Assembly: GCA_011109175.1 (NCBI GenBank)
Contig: RDEW01000099.1
Location: 26,960-90,959 of the forward strand
Reading direction: 5' to 3'
Origin: Dicyema japonicum
Lineage: Eukaryota > Dicyemida > Rhombozoa > Dicyemidae
DNA: 64,000 nt
Under the pieces are notes generated by a model that did not search any database, had not been told where the DNA came from, and saw nothing but the letters and a program-made list of their open reading frames with translations. Positions 11,160 to 22,140 of this stretch are shown here, in pieces. Position 1 is the stretch's first letter, and the number at the start of each line of letters is the position of its first letter. A program made the translations under genes and the position numbers.

Positions 11160-12850
11160 GTGATGTAGGTCTTCGATTGTCAGAAATATCGTGAGTTTCT
11201 CATTTCAAGATGCTCACCCAAATGCAGGATTTTCGATTCCCAATGTAAGTGCGCACCAGATGATTTTAAACACCCGTTAAAGCTCTCAATGTTAACTTTG
11301 TACCTCTTCAGCTTTTGTCGGAGGATGAGTGATATGCATGGAGTAAAGCTTATAGAGGCATAATTCAGTGTCGCCCTTATGAATTGCATGTACAGAGTGT
11401 TAGACAATACTTCCGTTGGCCGTTCGAGTGACCACCCACTGCTCGAAGGATATTTGATTTTCGCTCTGCTTTAGTCCAAAGTTGTTCAACATAACAAACT
11501 CAGAGGGTTAAGATATATAACACTGGAAAAGTTCGTTGTCGAAGTATATAGTAGGACTGTTGTCGAATTATCTCTGGTCTGTTGTAAATATCGTTATCGA
11601 GGATGTGGACGGAGACATCAAGTCTATCCAATCGATAATAAATTAAAATTTGTTTGGACATTAAATGAGGTCAGTTGAACGTTTTTATCCAATTATAAAG
11701 TCATTGATGTATGATAGAAGGAGCGTTTTGAGTCATCTGAATGTCGTTTGGGTAAAGATTAGAAATGATCGTGAAATAACAGATCCTTTAGGAACACCTT
11801 TGGGGAGTTTTCAAAATCGGGACACGTGATTATAAAAACAGGTTTAACCCAGTCTTCCAGGAAAGGAAATTTGAACTAGAACTGCCAAACTTGAGGGATA
11901 CTTGATGAACTGATCTTGTTCGAGAGGACCACACGAGAAATGGAGTCAAAGGATTATGTCAGATCGATTGTCACCAGACCAGTTCTATCGGTAGGTTTGC
12001 AACAAACTGCGTCTAGGTGGAGAGATGGGAGTTTGTCTAGTGAAGGGGAGGGAATCCATGTTCGATTTGGAAAGGTTGAGGTGGCTTGAAATCTCCTTTA
12101 AGAATATTCCTTCCATAATCTTCGATGCAACTGAGGTAAGTGAAATATATCTGTAGGAGAAATGGAGTAGGGTTTTTGACAGGAGAGTAGCGTGAATTTT
12201 GGATCAAGTCATGGATTAGAGTTATAGGGGGTCGTACCTCGTTGTGGTTGGACTCTCTTAGGTCGAATAGGTCTTCAGATATTGGAATGTGACTGATCTT
12301 TCAATTATGGGTGATCAAAACCTGAAAATTTTTGGTGAATCTCCAGAATTTTTGAGGTTTCGATTTTGGAGATAAATTAAGTCTATTTTTTATTCTTGAT
12401 TTTTTTATCTGGAAGGTGAATTTATACAAAGAGTCTTCAAGGATCTCCGGGACAAGTTCCACATCTTGTGTGTTGATTGCGGTTGTTCAGCATTACAAGG
12501 TGATTTAATTCTGAGGTGACTTGTTCTCCTCTGGCGTCTGTGAGTGAAATGAATGCCATAGTGAGTAAAGAGTGAAGATGACATTTAATGGTAATAACTT
12601 CCATGTGGTTATCTAGGCTTGCATGTCTATGGCGGGTAGTGTGGGTTAAATGAATGGAAGAATCTATGAGAGTGACCAGCCAACAACTATGGGACCCATT
12701 TGGCCTTTCGGAGTTGAGTACTGAGTAGTCTGTAATTTTGAGTGTTCGATAGTCTGGACATTTGCAGAAAAACAATATCAAGTTTGTGTCCAAAAAGTCT
12801 TTGAACTCAGTGTCCTTCGATGTGATCATATTAACGTTCTGTTGCAAGAT
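11160..12850 (-). pseudogene. LINE with APE-type endonuclease and reverse transcriptase, decayed
   Basis: The minus-strand reading at 12847-12437 resembles a LINE endonuclease start and middle (TEFKDFLDTN, LKITDYSVLN, and EQVTSELNHLVMLNN, where the family usually continues to a GDFN motif). Downstream, RT pieces follow in several frames: TGLVTIDLT.SFDSISRVVL (about 11990-11930), a WVKPVFIT segment and an SPKGVPKGS-like segment near 11790. The C-terminal piece, LSNTLYMQFIRATLNYASIS (11402-11343), is the usual thumb-end block. Order and orientation are those of one nearly full-length Jockey/CR1-like copy. Stops and shifts are frequent. The RT fragment at 59616-60110 belongs to a similar family. 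Confidence 0.8.
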
Positions 12851-13369
12851 TCTAATTTTGTTTGGTTAGAGGTTGTGCATGACAACTCTCGACGTCAGGA
12901 AGATCTCATTGGGGTGAGGTTTTTGTGCCCGCTTGACGGTCGCCATTGGGAACTCCTTTGAGTGAACCGATAGGGAAATTTAGTGGTTATTTTTTATACA
13001 CATCCATATGACACGTGACATAAATGAACCTGCAATTGCAACCACACAAGACACTAATATCCTATTTTACCCGTTGTGGGTACTTTGTTGTAATTTCTCT
13101 TATTACTATTTGAATATCGATACCTAACTACCCTGCATCTCCCCATCTCGTTTGCAAGTACGTCATACTTCCTTTTTTCCTCAACTTTCACATTCTTGGG
13201 ACGTAATGCAAACTTCTATGATAAGGACTTGGGCAATCGTTGGGCTCCTGAGATATTTAATGAATGGTCGCTAAGAGACTAACCAAATGATGAATAAATG
13301 TTTTAGAAGTTCTATGTATCTTAATCCCACACGCATTCCTCCTCAAGGATTTTATGCCCCTCACCCAAC
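12851..13369. other. no gene recognised
   Basis: Moderately GC-rich at 12850-12970, then mixed sequence. It may hold the decayed 5' part of the minus-strand LINE. Nothing specific is seen. Confidence 0.35.
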
Positions 13370-13808
13370 GTTGCTTCATAAACACATATGGGTAGGCACA
13401 CAGTTTCTGAATATAGCCGTTCCGTACATTCTCTCCAACGATTTCGATGTTATGTTGCCTAGCAATTCAACACCATCCTTGTCCTTGATTTTGCCAATCA
13501 TTTTCGTAAAGAGGGTTCATAATCTTTTTAGTTGTAAATACGCATTCGTAGTGTGACTTCTCTTATATTCATCTTCTATTTTTTGCAGTGTAACCTCCAG
13601 TAGTCTTTTTTATCCTTCCTGGCTGCCTTTCTGAATTCAGAGTTAAGTTTTCTTATCTCTTCTATATTCCCAGAGACTTTAGCAGCTTTACGAGCCTCAG
13701 CAATGTTTAGGGTGTTGGCAGAGAGCCACTCAGAGCACATGGCCGGCGTTTTGTATTTGACGTGTTTTATTGCAGCGTTCCTGATAACCAACTGCATATC
13801 ATTCGTCT
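13370..13808 (-). pseudogene. LINE linker segment (between endonuclease and RT), inverted part
   Basis: Minus-strand reading AAIKHVKYKTPAMCSEWLS, then FRKAARKDKKDYWRLHC (13790-13580), matches the basic linker between endonuclease and RT in CR1/L1-like elements. After a frameshift it continues as KMIGKIKDKDGVELLGNITS (about 13505-13440), the usual DKDG block before the RT. It abuts, head to head, the plus-strand 3' part of a similar element at 13809. The pair has the structure made by twin priming, with the 5' part inverted. Confidence 0.75.
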
Positions 13809-14076
13809 TTGGTTTATTGCTAAATATCAAGAAGACCAAAATTATGACTACTGCTAATAATGGAATAATGGAACTAAAAATTGGGAATGAGAAAATAGAG
13901 AGTTGCGATAATGTTGTCTTTCTGGGATGTCTAATTAATTGGAATGGTGACAGAGGCTTGGAAATCAAGAGGCGAATTGCCATGGAGATCTCCGCGAATG
14001 CTGCTGGCTGTTTGAGCGAATTTCGCTCAATTCTGAAAGGGATCAGTCACGCAGTGAGGGGAGCAGCTAACAAATG
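13809..14076 (+). pseudogene. LINE RT thumb and 3' end
   Basis: The reading NIKKTKIMTTANNGIMELKI continues to NVVFLGCLINWNGD and EIKRRIAMEISANAAGCLSE. This is the typical post-palm region of craniofacial-development-protein-2-like LINEs. It ends with a GC-rich block containing the palindrome-like GAGCGAATTTCGCTC. The same terminal block recurs at 16583-16670 (+) and 31012-31090 (-), so 14076 is close to the true 3' end of the element. The start of the large repeat H at 14094 follows directly. Confidence 0.8.
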
Positions 14077-14093
14077 TTTTGTCCTTTTTTTTG

Positions 14094-16160
14094 CCTATAA
14101 AAATAGATTATTAAATTTTAATTTTTTGAAAATTATTTTAATTGTTCAAAACATTGTATAATAATTAGATAATCAATTTTGTTATAATTATTAAATAATC
14201 ATTAATATATAAGACTTGCAAACTAAAATCAAAAAATATTGACAAAAACATTTTTCTTTGACGTTGAAACATTAACTCAAACATTAATTCAGTCTAATGC
14301 TGATTCAATCAAAAACACTTCTCTCAATAATTACATTTCTTCTAAAACATTACATTTACAAAATCTGTGAAAGTTACAATCTCAAGCAATTATCAGAATT
14401 CTGAAATAAACTAACACAATCATTTTGATAAACTCTAAATTCAGTGTAACTAGCACTCAGATATGATGGACAGGACCTTTCGCTTTAATGGTCATAGACA
14501 ATTCGAGTCTGTCATATTCAAATTCATTTACCTTTGATATACAAAAAATTGCAAAGTTTTGTCATTGAAAACATTAATTCATATAATTCTTGATTCTCTC
14601 AATAATTACATTTTTTCTAAACATTATTTGACAAATAGTTCAGTTTTGAATATAAAAGAACATTCGTTCTACTTTAAAATCAAAACAACTTACATTTTAA
14701 CAGATATGAGATAGTGACTATTTCCTCAATTATCGAATTTTGAAATAAAATTAAACAAAATAATTTTGATTAAAAAAATATAAATCCATTGCAAAACATA
14801 AATTCGCTTGGCTACATATTTTGATTGTTCAAAACACTTATTGTCCTATTTTATACAAATATAATTTCGACGAATCCTTTTTTATCCTAAATTTATAGAA
14901 TCCTTGACTGATGTATTCATCGTATTTGCTATTGCATTTTCCATAAGTAATCACTATAAATTGTTCTTTAAGTCATTGGCATCAAGGGAGATACAAAGTT
15001 CAACATAAAATTGGAAGACATATTTTTATTCACTGACACAATCATACATTCCCAGTATTGCTTAATTTACAGTTCTTCAAGTGCCGGTCTAAACGTCATA
15101 TCGAAATCTTAATATCCATTTTTTCACCATCTCAGTAGAATATCATTTTTGTCCACAAATAGAACAGGCTGACTCTGAGTCGTTAATTTGGACATTGTTG
15201 AGTATAAAAGCTAATATTTTAAATCACCGGTTTTCTTGACATGTTAGCTATTCAATCAAATCAAGTTTCAAGATGATACAGAAATGCAGATCATGAATGT
15301 TCAACTTTGAAAAAAAATACATAAAAACTTATCCCCACTGGAAAAGCATGGACCTAGAACATCCAGTGATTTCCTTATCTATTTTTGTTGGACAGATTCC
15401 TTTCATAACTTTGTCCAAAAATCTATTAAATCTCTTATTCCTTGACAAATGATATACTCTTCTCTTTAATGTTCTGTTAACGTTTTCACGTCAATCTGCT
15501 TCAACTTAAAATTTCATCCTAAATCTGATTTTTTTATTACTACTCCACATGCGACTTTTTATTTGAAATGCAACTTTGTATTTTATTTATGATTTAATAT
15601 TTAATTACTCATTACAATATATATTTCTGGTGGTTTTCCACTTTTAATAAATATTTTTCTTTTCTTGTTTTTAATTGTGATTCTCTTTTACCGAATAAAT
15701 ACGAATATCAACGTCTTTAACAAAATCCTCTGATCTTTAGATATTTCGTTCGATAAATTCACTTATTTCCATTAATATGAAATCCTTTAATGTTAATCTG
15801 ACGAATTAAATATTATTTGTAAGAAATTCAATGTTTTTTATTTGAACTGATGGATTTGTGTCAAAAACCTCAACGATGCCCATTTACAAAGTATCATCCA
15901 CATTAGACATAATTTCAACACTATTGATCAAATGACTTATATTAAACAGTAAATAACCTTAGTATTGTTCCAATGCTGTTAAATGTTGTTTAAAGTCAAA
16001 ATTAAATAAATTATCAATTAAGGACTGTGAGAATGTATATTCCATAATTGTTCGTAATTGATCAACGTGGTCTTGAGTGGAGTTTGAAAATTCCACTTTA
16101 ACAACTACATTGTAATACTTGTAATACTCGTCAAATAGTAATTAGTTTCGTGTAATCTAA
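14094..16160. repeat. large dispersed repeat H, copy 1
   Basis: About 2 kb that aligns along its length with 56017-57837 and, for its first 400 bases, with 63685-64000. Copy 1 has about 190 extra bases near 14440-14630 relative to copy 2 and lacks the 120-base left flank shared by copies 2 and 3. The right end diverges after TTTCGTGTAAT. The minus strand carries decayed coding sequence: a TOG-domain segment at the right end and a Cys-rich segment near 15085-15205. No terminal inverted repeats, long terminal repeats or reverse transcriptase were seen, so the mode of spread is unknown. Confidence 0.9.
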
Positions 16161-16290
16161 AAATCAAATCCTTAACAAAAGCAGTGACTTCTGAAGACTC
16201 CATGAAATGGTAATTAAAATTCTGTTTAACTATGAACCAAGAATGTCGTTCTCCGGTATTCATTCGTTCAATAGATTCCTTATTTACTCA
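15620..16290 (-). pseudogene. XMAP215/CKAP5 (Msps) TOG-domain gene fragment, copy 1
   Basis: XMAP215 proteins are microtubule polymerases built from arrayed TOG domains. On the minus strand an upstream exon (16260-16119, ERMNTGERHSWFIVKQ to RLHETNYYLT) joins across a 23-bp GT...AG intron (16096-16118) to VKVEFSNSTQDHVDQLRTIM and NFDFKQHLTALE. Then come DDTL, KWASLRF and FDTNPSVQIKNIEFL. The F-H-DF-HH-KAL and LKW-LRFFDTN signatures are those of a C-terminal TOG domain of CKAP5. A one-base gain before KW and a one-base loss in the FF pair break the frame in both copy 1 and copy 2; copy 1 also has a 16-base insertion with a stop. This is therefore a pseudogene derived from an already broken ancestor. 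Confidence 0.78.
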
Positions 16291-16582
16291 TTTATAAAGT
16301 CCACAAAGGTTTGGAGGACATTTATGGACTTCCTAGCCAGATATGATTCATAGTTTATGGAAATGCTCAACAGTTGAGGATTTCTGATCACTCAACTATA
16401 TTGATGACATCTAAGAATACCTGATATTAACGCAGCTCCTGAGCTCTTCCCAAGGCAAAGACTGGAATGAGTCATCTTCCCCATAAAAAACAATCACATG
16501 AACCCAACTTCCGGATCCTACTCCCCCTCTACACTCGAGTTTTTCGGACGTCTTGGAAACCGGATCACCTCATGCACTGGAG

Positions 16583-16670
16583 ATCTCCGCGAACGCCGCT
16601 GGCTATTGAGCGAATTTCGCTCGCAATTTTGAGAGGGAACAGCCACGCGGTGAGAGCGGCAACTACCTGA
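16583..16670 (+). mobile_element. LINE 3'-end fragment
   Basis: Matches the terminal block of the LINE at 13985-14076: ATCTCCGCGAA, GCTGGCTATTGAGCGAATTT and GCCACGCGGTGAGAGCGGCA. Only the last 85 bases are present, as expected for a heavily 5'-truncated insertion. Upstream sequence at 16490-16580 is GC-richer but not recognised. Confidence 0.75.
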
Positions 16671-17556
16671 CTTCTATTGTTTAAATTAACCTTAAAAATA
16701 TAACTTTAAATTAAAAAAAATAAAATGAACCCAACTCGTGAATCTTCGCTCTCTATCTTTTTAGCTGTAAAAAATGGTTCATAAGTCGATTCCTAAAATT
16801 TCCACAAGAAAATGACAATAATGAGGACGTCAGGTACAACTAGGGGAGCCTAGCTTCCATTAAGTGTCAAGTCTTCTTCTCTAGAGAAATCGCCAGTGTA
16901 TAAAATTTTAATCACAATAAGCTCAATGAAAAACATTGTAGCACCAAGTACATGGCTAACAGTGGATAAATTGATAGCTTTGAATTGTCATAAGAATAAG
17001 AATTTACCATGCACTGATTGATTCTTTTTTAATTTTAATTTTTTAAATTAATTTTTGTTTAATTATTAACTAGACATCTGCGGAGGGCTTGACGCTAGCT
17101 TCGAATATTTGACAAACAACGTTATCTCTTCTGAGACCTTTTCAGTCCGGACTTGTATACTTGCTAAAGTTCAATGTTGTATATATGCGACACGATAACT
17201 CAGATGTCTAGTATTGATTTAAAGTGCTTAGGAGATTTGAAATAGGTAATTTATTATTATTGCATTTGTAAGAAGAGTGTTTAAATAAGCAGTTTAAAAT
17301 CAAGATTTGATTGTTTTACCCACATGGGGTGTCTCCCATTGTCAACTATCTCCGGGATCTCTGGGACCTTGTATTACTGCCAAGAAATGATTAAAGTGGT
17401 AAGATTTTGATATTAGCATTGAAGGTCACGCCACTTGACAGGATGATATAGATCGAAATTTACGGAAACTCAAATCTTCATATCTAGATACATACAACAT
17501 TGAGCTTTAATTAGTACTAGACCGTTTGCACCCTCCTTGTGTTTAAATACTCGTAA
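16671..17556. other. AT-rich spacer containing a small MITE-like element
   Basis: No coding region is seen. The only structured item is the element with terminal inverted repeats at 17069-17212, listed separately. Confidence 0.4.
17069..17212. mobile_element. MITE-like 144-bp element with 12-bp inverted ends
   Basis: ACTAGACATCTG at 17069-17080 is a perfect reverse complement of CAGATGTCTAGT at 17201-17212. The interior is GC-richer than the flanks and has no open frame. No clear target-site duplication is visible, so the transposon class cannot be named. Confidence 0.5.
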
Positions 17557-18080
17557 TTGTAATTTTCTAGCGACAAGATTGGTAAAAGACACAGGACAGT
17601 CATTCATGAATATTCTGGATAAAAACTTAATTTTGAGATTAATTGGCTTTATTGGCTACATCTAAATTATTATTGGTTAAACGTTCATTTTGCAACCTAC
17701 GTGTTCATTATGATATGGATTTATGAAGACATCGCCCATCTTGAGTCAAATGGGTAATGGCACCAAGTATTATCCATTAAATCACCCAGTAGAGCGTCTG
17801 GAACGAGAAAATGTCTTACCATACATTCGTGAAGAAATTCAGCTTTTAGTGAGGTTGAGTAAAATAGAATTTACATAAAATTCCCCATCACTTTCAACTT
17901 GCAAAGTAACTTAGAATCAATCGTACTTGTTGACATTTAATAATAAAACTTTTAAAGACTTTTTGAGACCACAGAATAGGAGACTGTTAGAATAAGTAGA
18001 ATTTTGATTATATATGTTAATGTTTAAAGAAGATTATGGTGAATTTTACGCCTCATTTATTCGAATAGTGAAATTGCAGA
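17557..18080. repeat. flanking duplication I, copy 1
   Basis: Aligns with 19035-19500 in the same orientation, with a unique insert of about 85 bases near 17665-17745. The best-conserved block is GAGCGTCTGGAACGAGAAAA followed by the sequence up to about 17930. The two copies bracket the 165-bp satellite array. Minus-strand translation of the best block reads RHFLVPDA.L.DL...T.CHY, conserved in both copies, but I cannot assign it to a family. Confidence 0.8.
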
Positions 18081-18239
18081 AGCTAATTCAAGTCAAATGT
18101 AATTTGTTGTTGTAAAATCTTAATACATGAAGAGGAACTTCACTTGATTGTCATCTCAAAATTAACTAAAAGAAAGTCTTAAGCTCTGTGACTGTCCAGA
18201 AAAACTAAGATCGAAGAAATTCCCGAAAATCGTTTTACT

Positions 18240-18850
18240 CGTTTGCCAGTAGTGTCATGTGGTCCAGTTAAGCTGTGGGCCCTCAGCAATTACATTACAA
18301 ACTATTATACGGGGGATGCCAGTCAAGTCATGACCCCTTCTTCACATCTCTCAAAAGGGCAAGCTCTGAGGAATTCCATAAACTCGTATGACGTTTGTAA
18401 GTTTGGGGTACACGAGGTTGCACGTGGTCGAGTCAAGCGTTGGCCATTAGCAATTACCTTGTAAATTATAAAGCGGGGGAGGCAGTCTAGTCATGGGTAT
18501 TTCTTCAATTTTCTCAAAATGTCAAGCTCTGAGGAAATCCATAAAATCGATATGCCGTATGACGGGATAGGGCACACGCGGTGTCACGTAATCGAGTCGA
18601 GCTTTGCCCATTAGATTACCTTACAAATTATAAAGCGGGGGAATCCAGTCTAGTCACAAACATTCTTCACATCTCCAAAAAACCTAGCTCTGAGGAATTC
18701 CATAAAATCGATATGCCGTATGACGGGATAGGGGACACGCGGTGTCACGTAATCGAGTCGAGGTTTGAGCATCACCCATTACCTTACAAACTATTAAGCA
18801 GGAGAGGCCAGTCTAGTCATAACCACTTATTCACATTTCCCAAAAAGCCA
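18240..18850. repeat. 165-bp satellite, array 1 (about 4 units)
   Basis: The landmark GT(G/T)(T/G)CACGTRRTCGAGTCGAG recurs at about 18250, 18416, 18581 and 18741, a period of 160-166 bases. Each unit carries, in order, that landmark, ATTACCTTACAAA.TAT, a GGCCAGTCTAGTCATG block, a CACATCTC.CAAAA block and GAGGAATTCCATAAAATCG. Related arrays lie at 29530-30215 and 31880-32480. Short open readings at 18243-18464 and 18581-18856 are chance translations of the units. Confidence 0.88.
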
Positions 18851-18855
18851 AGCTA

Positions 18856-18966
18856 AATTACGAGTTACGTAATATTTCGATAATATTAATTATAAATTCA
18901 TTGCACAATATTCTACAGCAAAGATTTTCTTTGATGGCCATTAATTCATCCTTCTTTTCCAATCAT
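18856..18966. repeat. dispersed repeat J, copy 1
   Basis: Aligns over about 110 bases with 62890-63000 in the same orientation, for example GTTACGTAAT.TTTCGATAA and GCAAAGATTTT.TTTGATG. No coding potential is seen. Confidence 0.75.
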
Positions 18967-19034
18967 ACGAGATTTAAAAATTTGGGGATAAATTTACATT
19001 ATTATTATACCAATCGTAATGATATTGGGAAGAT

Positions 19035-19500
19035 CTACAGGATTAGTCGAACACTCGCGGCAGACATTCAAATAATATTTTGGATACAGACTCAATTTTG
19101 AGATTAACTGGCGTTCGTTGGCTTCCATCATTGAGTCAAATAGGTAATGGCAACTAGTATTGGTCTTCAAATCACTCAGTCGAGCGTCTGGAACGAGAAA
19201 ATGTCTTGCCATACATTCGTGAAGAAATTCAGCCCTTAGTGAAGTCTTTGTGTAAAATAGAATTTACATAAAATTCCCCATCACTTTCAACTTGCAATGC
19301 AACTGAGAATCAATTGTACTTAGTTGACATTTAATAATAAAACTTTTTTTAATTTTAATAAACCTTATTATTTAAAGTCTTTTAGAGACCACAGGGGATA
19401 GGTGTTCAATTAGAAGAGGTAGAATTTTGATTTTATATTTTAATGTTTAGAAAAGATTATGGTGCACCTTGCGCTTCCTTTATTCGGAAAATCGGATTTC
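19035..19500. repeat. flanking duplication I, copy 2
   Basis: Second copy of the sequence at 17557-18080. It lacks that copy's insert but has about 20 extra A/T bases near 19345. The overlapping minus-strand 72-codon reading (18994-19212) includes the block conserved in both copies. Confidence 0.8.
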
Positions 19501-20771
19501 GATGCTTACTGTTCCCGTAAGACGCGTAGATTAAGGCGAAATGAAAGAAGACAATGATTTCCGTCGCACTCTACGGAACAACAAATTCGCAGTTAAAAAC
19601 ATCTAAATGACAATCTATAATAATTCAAATGAAAAAATATTAAACTATAAGCAAAATTTAAATCAACAGTAACTTACTATAACAAATAATATAAATCCAA
19701 AAACAAAGTCACGTAAATCGAAACCTTAAGATCATAAAAAACAATTTGCTTTCCAAAGTGTAGTTGGAAAAGATAAGGCGAGATTTTCAAAATTTGTAAG
19801 GAAATCCTTTTGAAATTTCGTTGCCAAAGTTAATTTCAGGTTTGACAATTTATTAAAGTTCCAGAATATGAGTTGTTGAAGGCTGAATTAGAAAAAACTT
19901 AGTGAGCTTCAAGAAACACTGTTAGTTGAGGAAATATAATTGAAATCAGAATGTCAAGACATGGAAGCTTAAAATTTGACCGGCTAATCACGTATTTGAT
20001 GAACGTAGAGTGTGCTTGCTATTTTTACTTTAAGAATATGGAAATTTAACGTATCAGAATCCGTTCATAAATTATCTGCCGAGGTTGACGAATCAATATA
20101 ACTTACTCTTTGATCATTATGAATCGTTTTGATTATAAATTTAATTACGGGCTTCCCCAAAAATAAATGAAAAAAATACATTTTTTAAAACATATATTTT
20201 TTATTTTAGTAAAATTTATAAAAAATTTATATACTACATTAAATTTTTTTCTTGCTAATAATAATTTTAAAGAATCGTATAATAAAATATTTGACTTAAG
20301 AATTTTTTATCAAATAAAGAGATTATTAGAGTCCCATAAAGTGATTCATTATAAACCAATTATTAAGAGAATGAACAAAAACTATTATAACGGCTCTCAC
20401 TCAGCATCCTATCGATTGCCCCTTTCCCTTTTTTGTTATTAATGATCCGATGGCCCGTAAGACTGTTGGATCCAAGATCTCCTTTACTGAGACTGATCCA
20501 GGGCGAAAAGAAAAGAAATCTTAAATACAGAAGGCGTCTCACGTCAAATAATTCCCAGTCTTGTCCAGAAAAAAAGTACCGGGGTTTTTCGAAAATAGAC
20601 CCATCAGTTTAATTTTAGAAAAGAATATTTTCGGAAAAATTTGGAACTATTTTTTTGAATTAAATTATATAAACTAATTTAACCAAGTTATTTAATTTAT
20701 TTATTTCAAATATGCACATTATCTTTCACATTAACATATCAAGTGAACTAACATCTAAGTTAAAAACCTAT
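19501..20771. other. no gene recognised
   Basis: Mostly A/T-rich. A short plus-strand reading near 19855-19895 (VPEYELLKAELEKT) looks like coiled-coil coding sequence but is cut by stops. The 91-codon reading at 20167-20442 is rich in Lys, Ile, Asn and Phe, as expected by chance in A/T-rich DNA. Confidence 0.4.
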
Positions 20772-21265
20772 ACAATCAAAGAAAAACTTTCCGCGTTAAA
20801 AAAATTGTCAGTGCAATATAAACATTGAAGAAGCATCTGGACAACCTTGTATAGACCGTAAGAGTCTACGAAGTTGGCATAAAAATAATACAAATTTGCC
20901 AAATTCATCAAAACAACCCGTTTCACGTAAATTAGGAACTTTTGAAAAAACAGTGTTTTTCCTGAAATTGAAAAAAAATGTTTGAATGTATAAAATCAGA
21001 AAAACTTACCCACAAAAAAATTGTGAGCTACCACGTTTAAGAGAATTCGTATGCTCATTGAAAAGACATTTAAATATTGCTGAGTTTAAATGTTCTAATA
21101 ATTGGATTTTCAATTTCTGTAAAAGACATCACCTGACAAGTAGACGAATAACACATGTAGGCCAACAATATAATAGGCCTATAGAAGAAAAAAGGTATTT
21201 TTGGCACTACTTTTTTGGCATGGGCTTTCGGAAAACCTCGGTAGTTTACTCCCATGTGCCTCACG
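20772..21265 (+). pseudogene. pogo/Tigger-type transposase DNA-binding region (CENP-B-like HTH pair)
   Basis: Three consecutive frames give one protein: IKEKLSALKKLSVQYK, then (from 20821) NIEEASGQPCIDRKSLRSWH with KLGTFEKTVF, then (from about 20986) AEFKCSNNWIFNFCKRHHLT followed by SRRITHVGQQYN. The first two make the CENP-B N-terminal helix-turn-helix. The third is the Tc5-type HTH (FKCSNNW.NF.KRH). The catalytic DDE domain does not follow. A DDE fragment of the same kind lies at 25330-25525. It is a dead fragment of a pogo-superfamily DNA transposon. Confidence 0.82.
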
Positions 21266-21369
21266 TTTCTTCAAGTGGAAGGAGGTGTTAACTGCCTTCT
21301 TTCATCTCCACCGGTTGTCATGCAAACATTGATGTAGTCATTGTAGAAGCTAGTCATGTTCTAGAAGTG

Positions 21370-21570
21370 CCCTAATGATGTGCAGAAAAGAGCTCTGAGG
21401 CTAATTTGTGAATACAGAGACAAGTTTTTGTTAATTATCTCAACAGTCTATTTGCTTATTCCCGCTGTAGTAATTGACGTTTCTTTTCACGATAACTATC
21501 AAGGTCAACTGGTAAAGCTATTGGTTTCCACTAACGATTTGGCTTTTGAGTATTTTAAGTTTTGTATGAA
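21370..21570 (+). pseudogene. possible LINE C-terminal fragment
   Basis: The reading VQKRALRLICEYRDKFLLII resembles the QxRALRLI block near the end of many LINE reverse transcriptases. The rest of this 81-codon frame (to 21625) is not recognisable and runs into a tandem duplication. The call rests on one short block. Confidence 0.4.
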
Positions 21571-21574
21571 AAAC

Positions 21575-21876
21575 ATAGACTTGAGTATTTCATCAGTCAA
21601 GTTTTTTCAACAGCTAAGGGTTTGAATCCTGGCATTTGAATGTTTTCTTATTTCACAAAGTTAAATAAATCCGATGTCTTCTGACTTTAAGAGAAGTGCG
21701 ATAGGATACATTGACCTTCAAGAGATAGACTTGAGTATTTCATCAGTCAAGTTTTTTCAACAGCTAAGGGTTTGAATCCTGGCATTTGAATGTTTTCTTA
21801 TTTCACAAAGTTAAATAAATCCGATGTCTTCTGACTTTAAGAGAAGTGCGATAGGATACATTGACCTTCAAGAGAT
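21575..21876. repeat. tandem duplication, 150-bp unit, two copies
   Basis: Bases 21575-21724 are repeated at 21725-21874 with no visible mismatch. The second copy continues into a 105-codon reading (21824-22141, starting MSSDFKRSAIGYIDLQEI). This reading looks coding at its start, but I do not recognise it. Perfect identity next to another tandem duplication with an N suggests either a very recent event or an assembly artefact. Confidence 0.8.
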
Positions 21877-22140
21877 CAAGGCATTAAGTCTAATAGAGCT
21901 AGCCGGCAACTTAACCGTCAGTTTCGTTATGATAACCAAATTTATGGTTGCGAAGAAGATGATTGTATCATTCGAATTCAATCAGGAAATCAAAATTATC
22001 TTTTCTTTTAAATTTAATCAGGCAAACTTTTTATTTTTGTCGGTTAATCTGGAAATCATGATCATTAAGTACTTTTTTCTTCAGAGAATTGAATTACTGA
22101 ATAAGAGCATTCAAAATCTATCTGTTTTTATTGGCTTTTA

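Noticed and set aside
13287-13556. 89-codon plus-strand reading
   Set aside because: Antisense of the LINE linker region that reads DKDGVELLGN on the other strand.
14094-16160. Repeat H as an LTR retrotransposon or Helitron
   Set aside because: No long terminal repeats, RT, Rep/helicase reading, TC start or CTRR hairpin end could be found in the three copies.
18243-18856. Two plus-strand readings of 73 and 91 codons
   Set aside because: They are translations of satellite units with no conservation of frame from unit to unit.
20167-20442. 91-codon plus-strand reading
   Set aside because: Rich in Lys, Asn, Ile and Phe as expected from A/T-rich DNA; no domain and no conserved copy.
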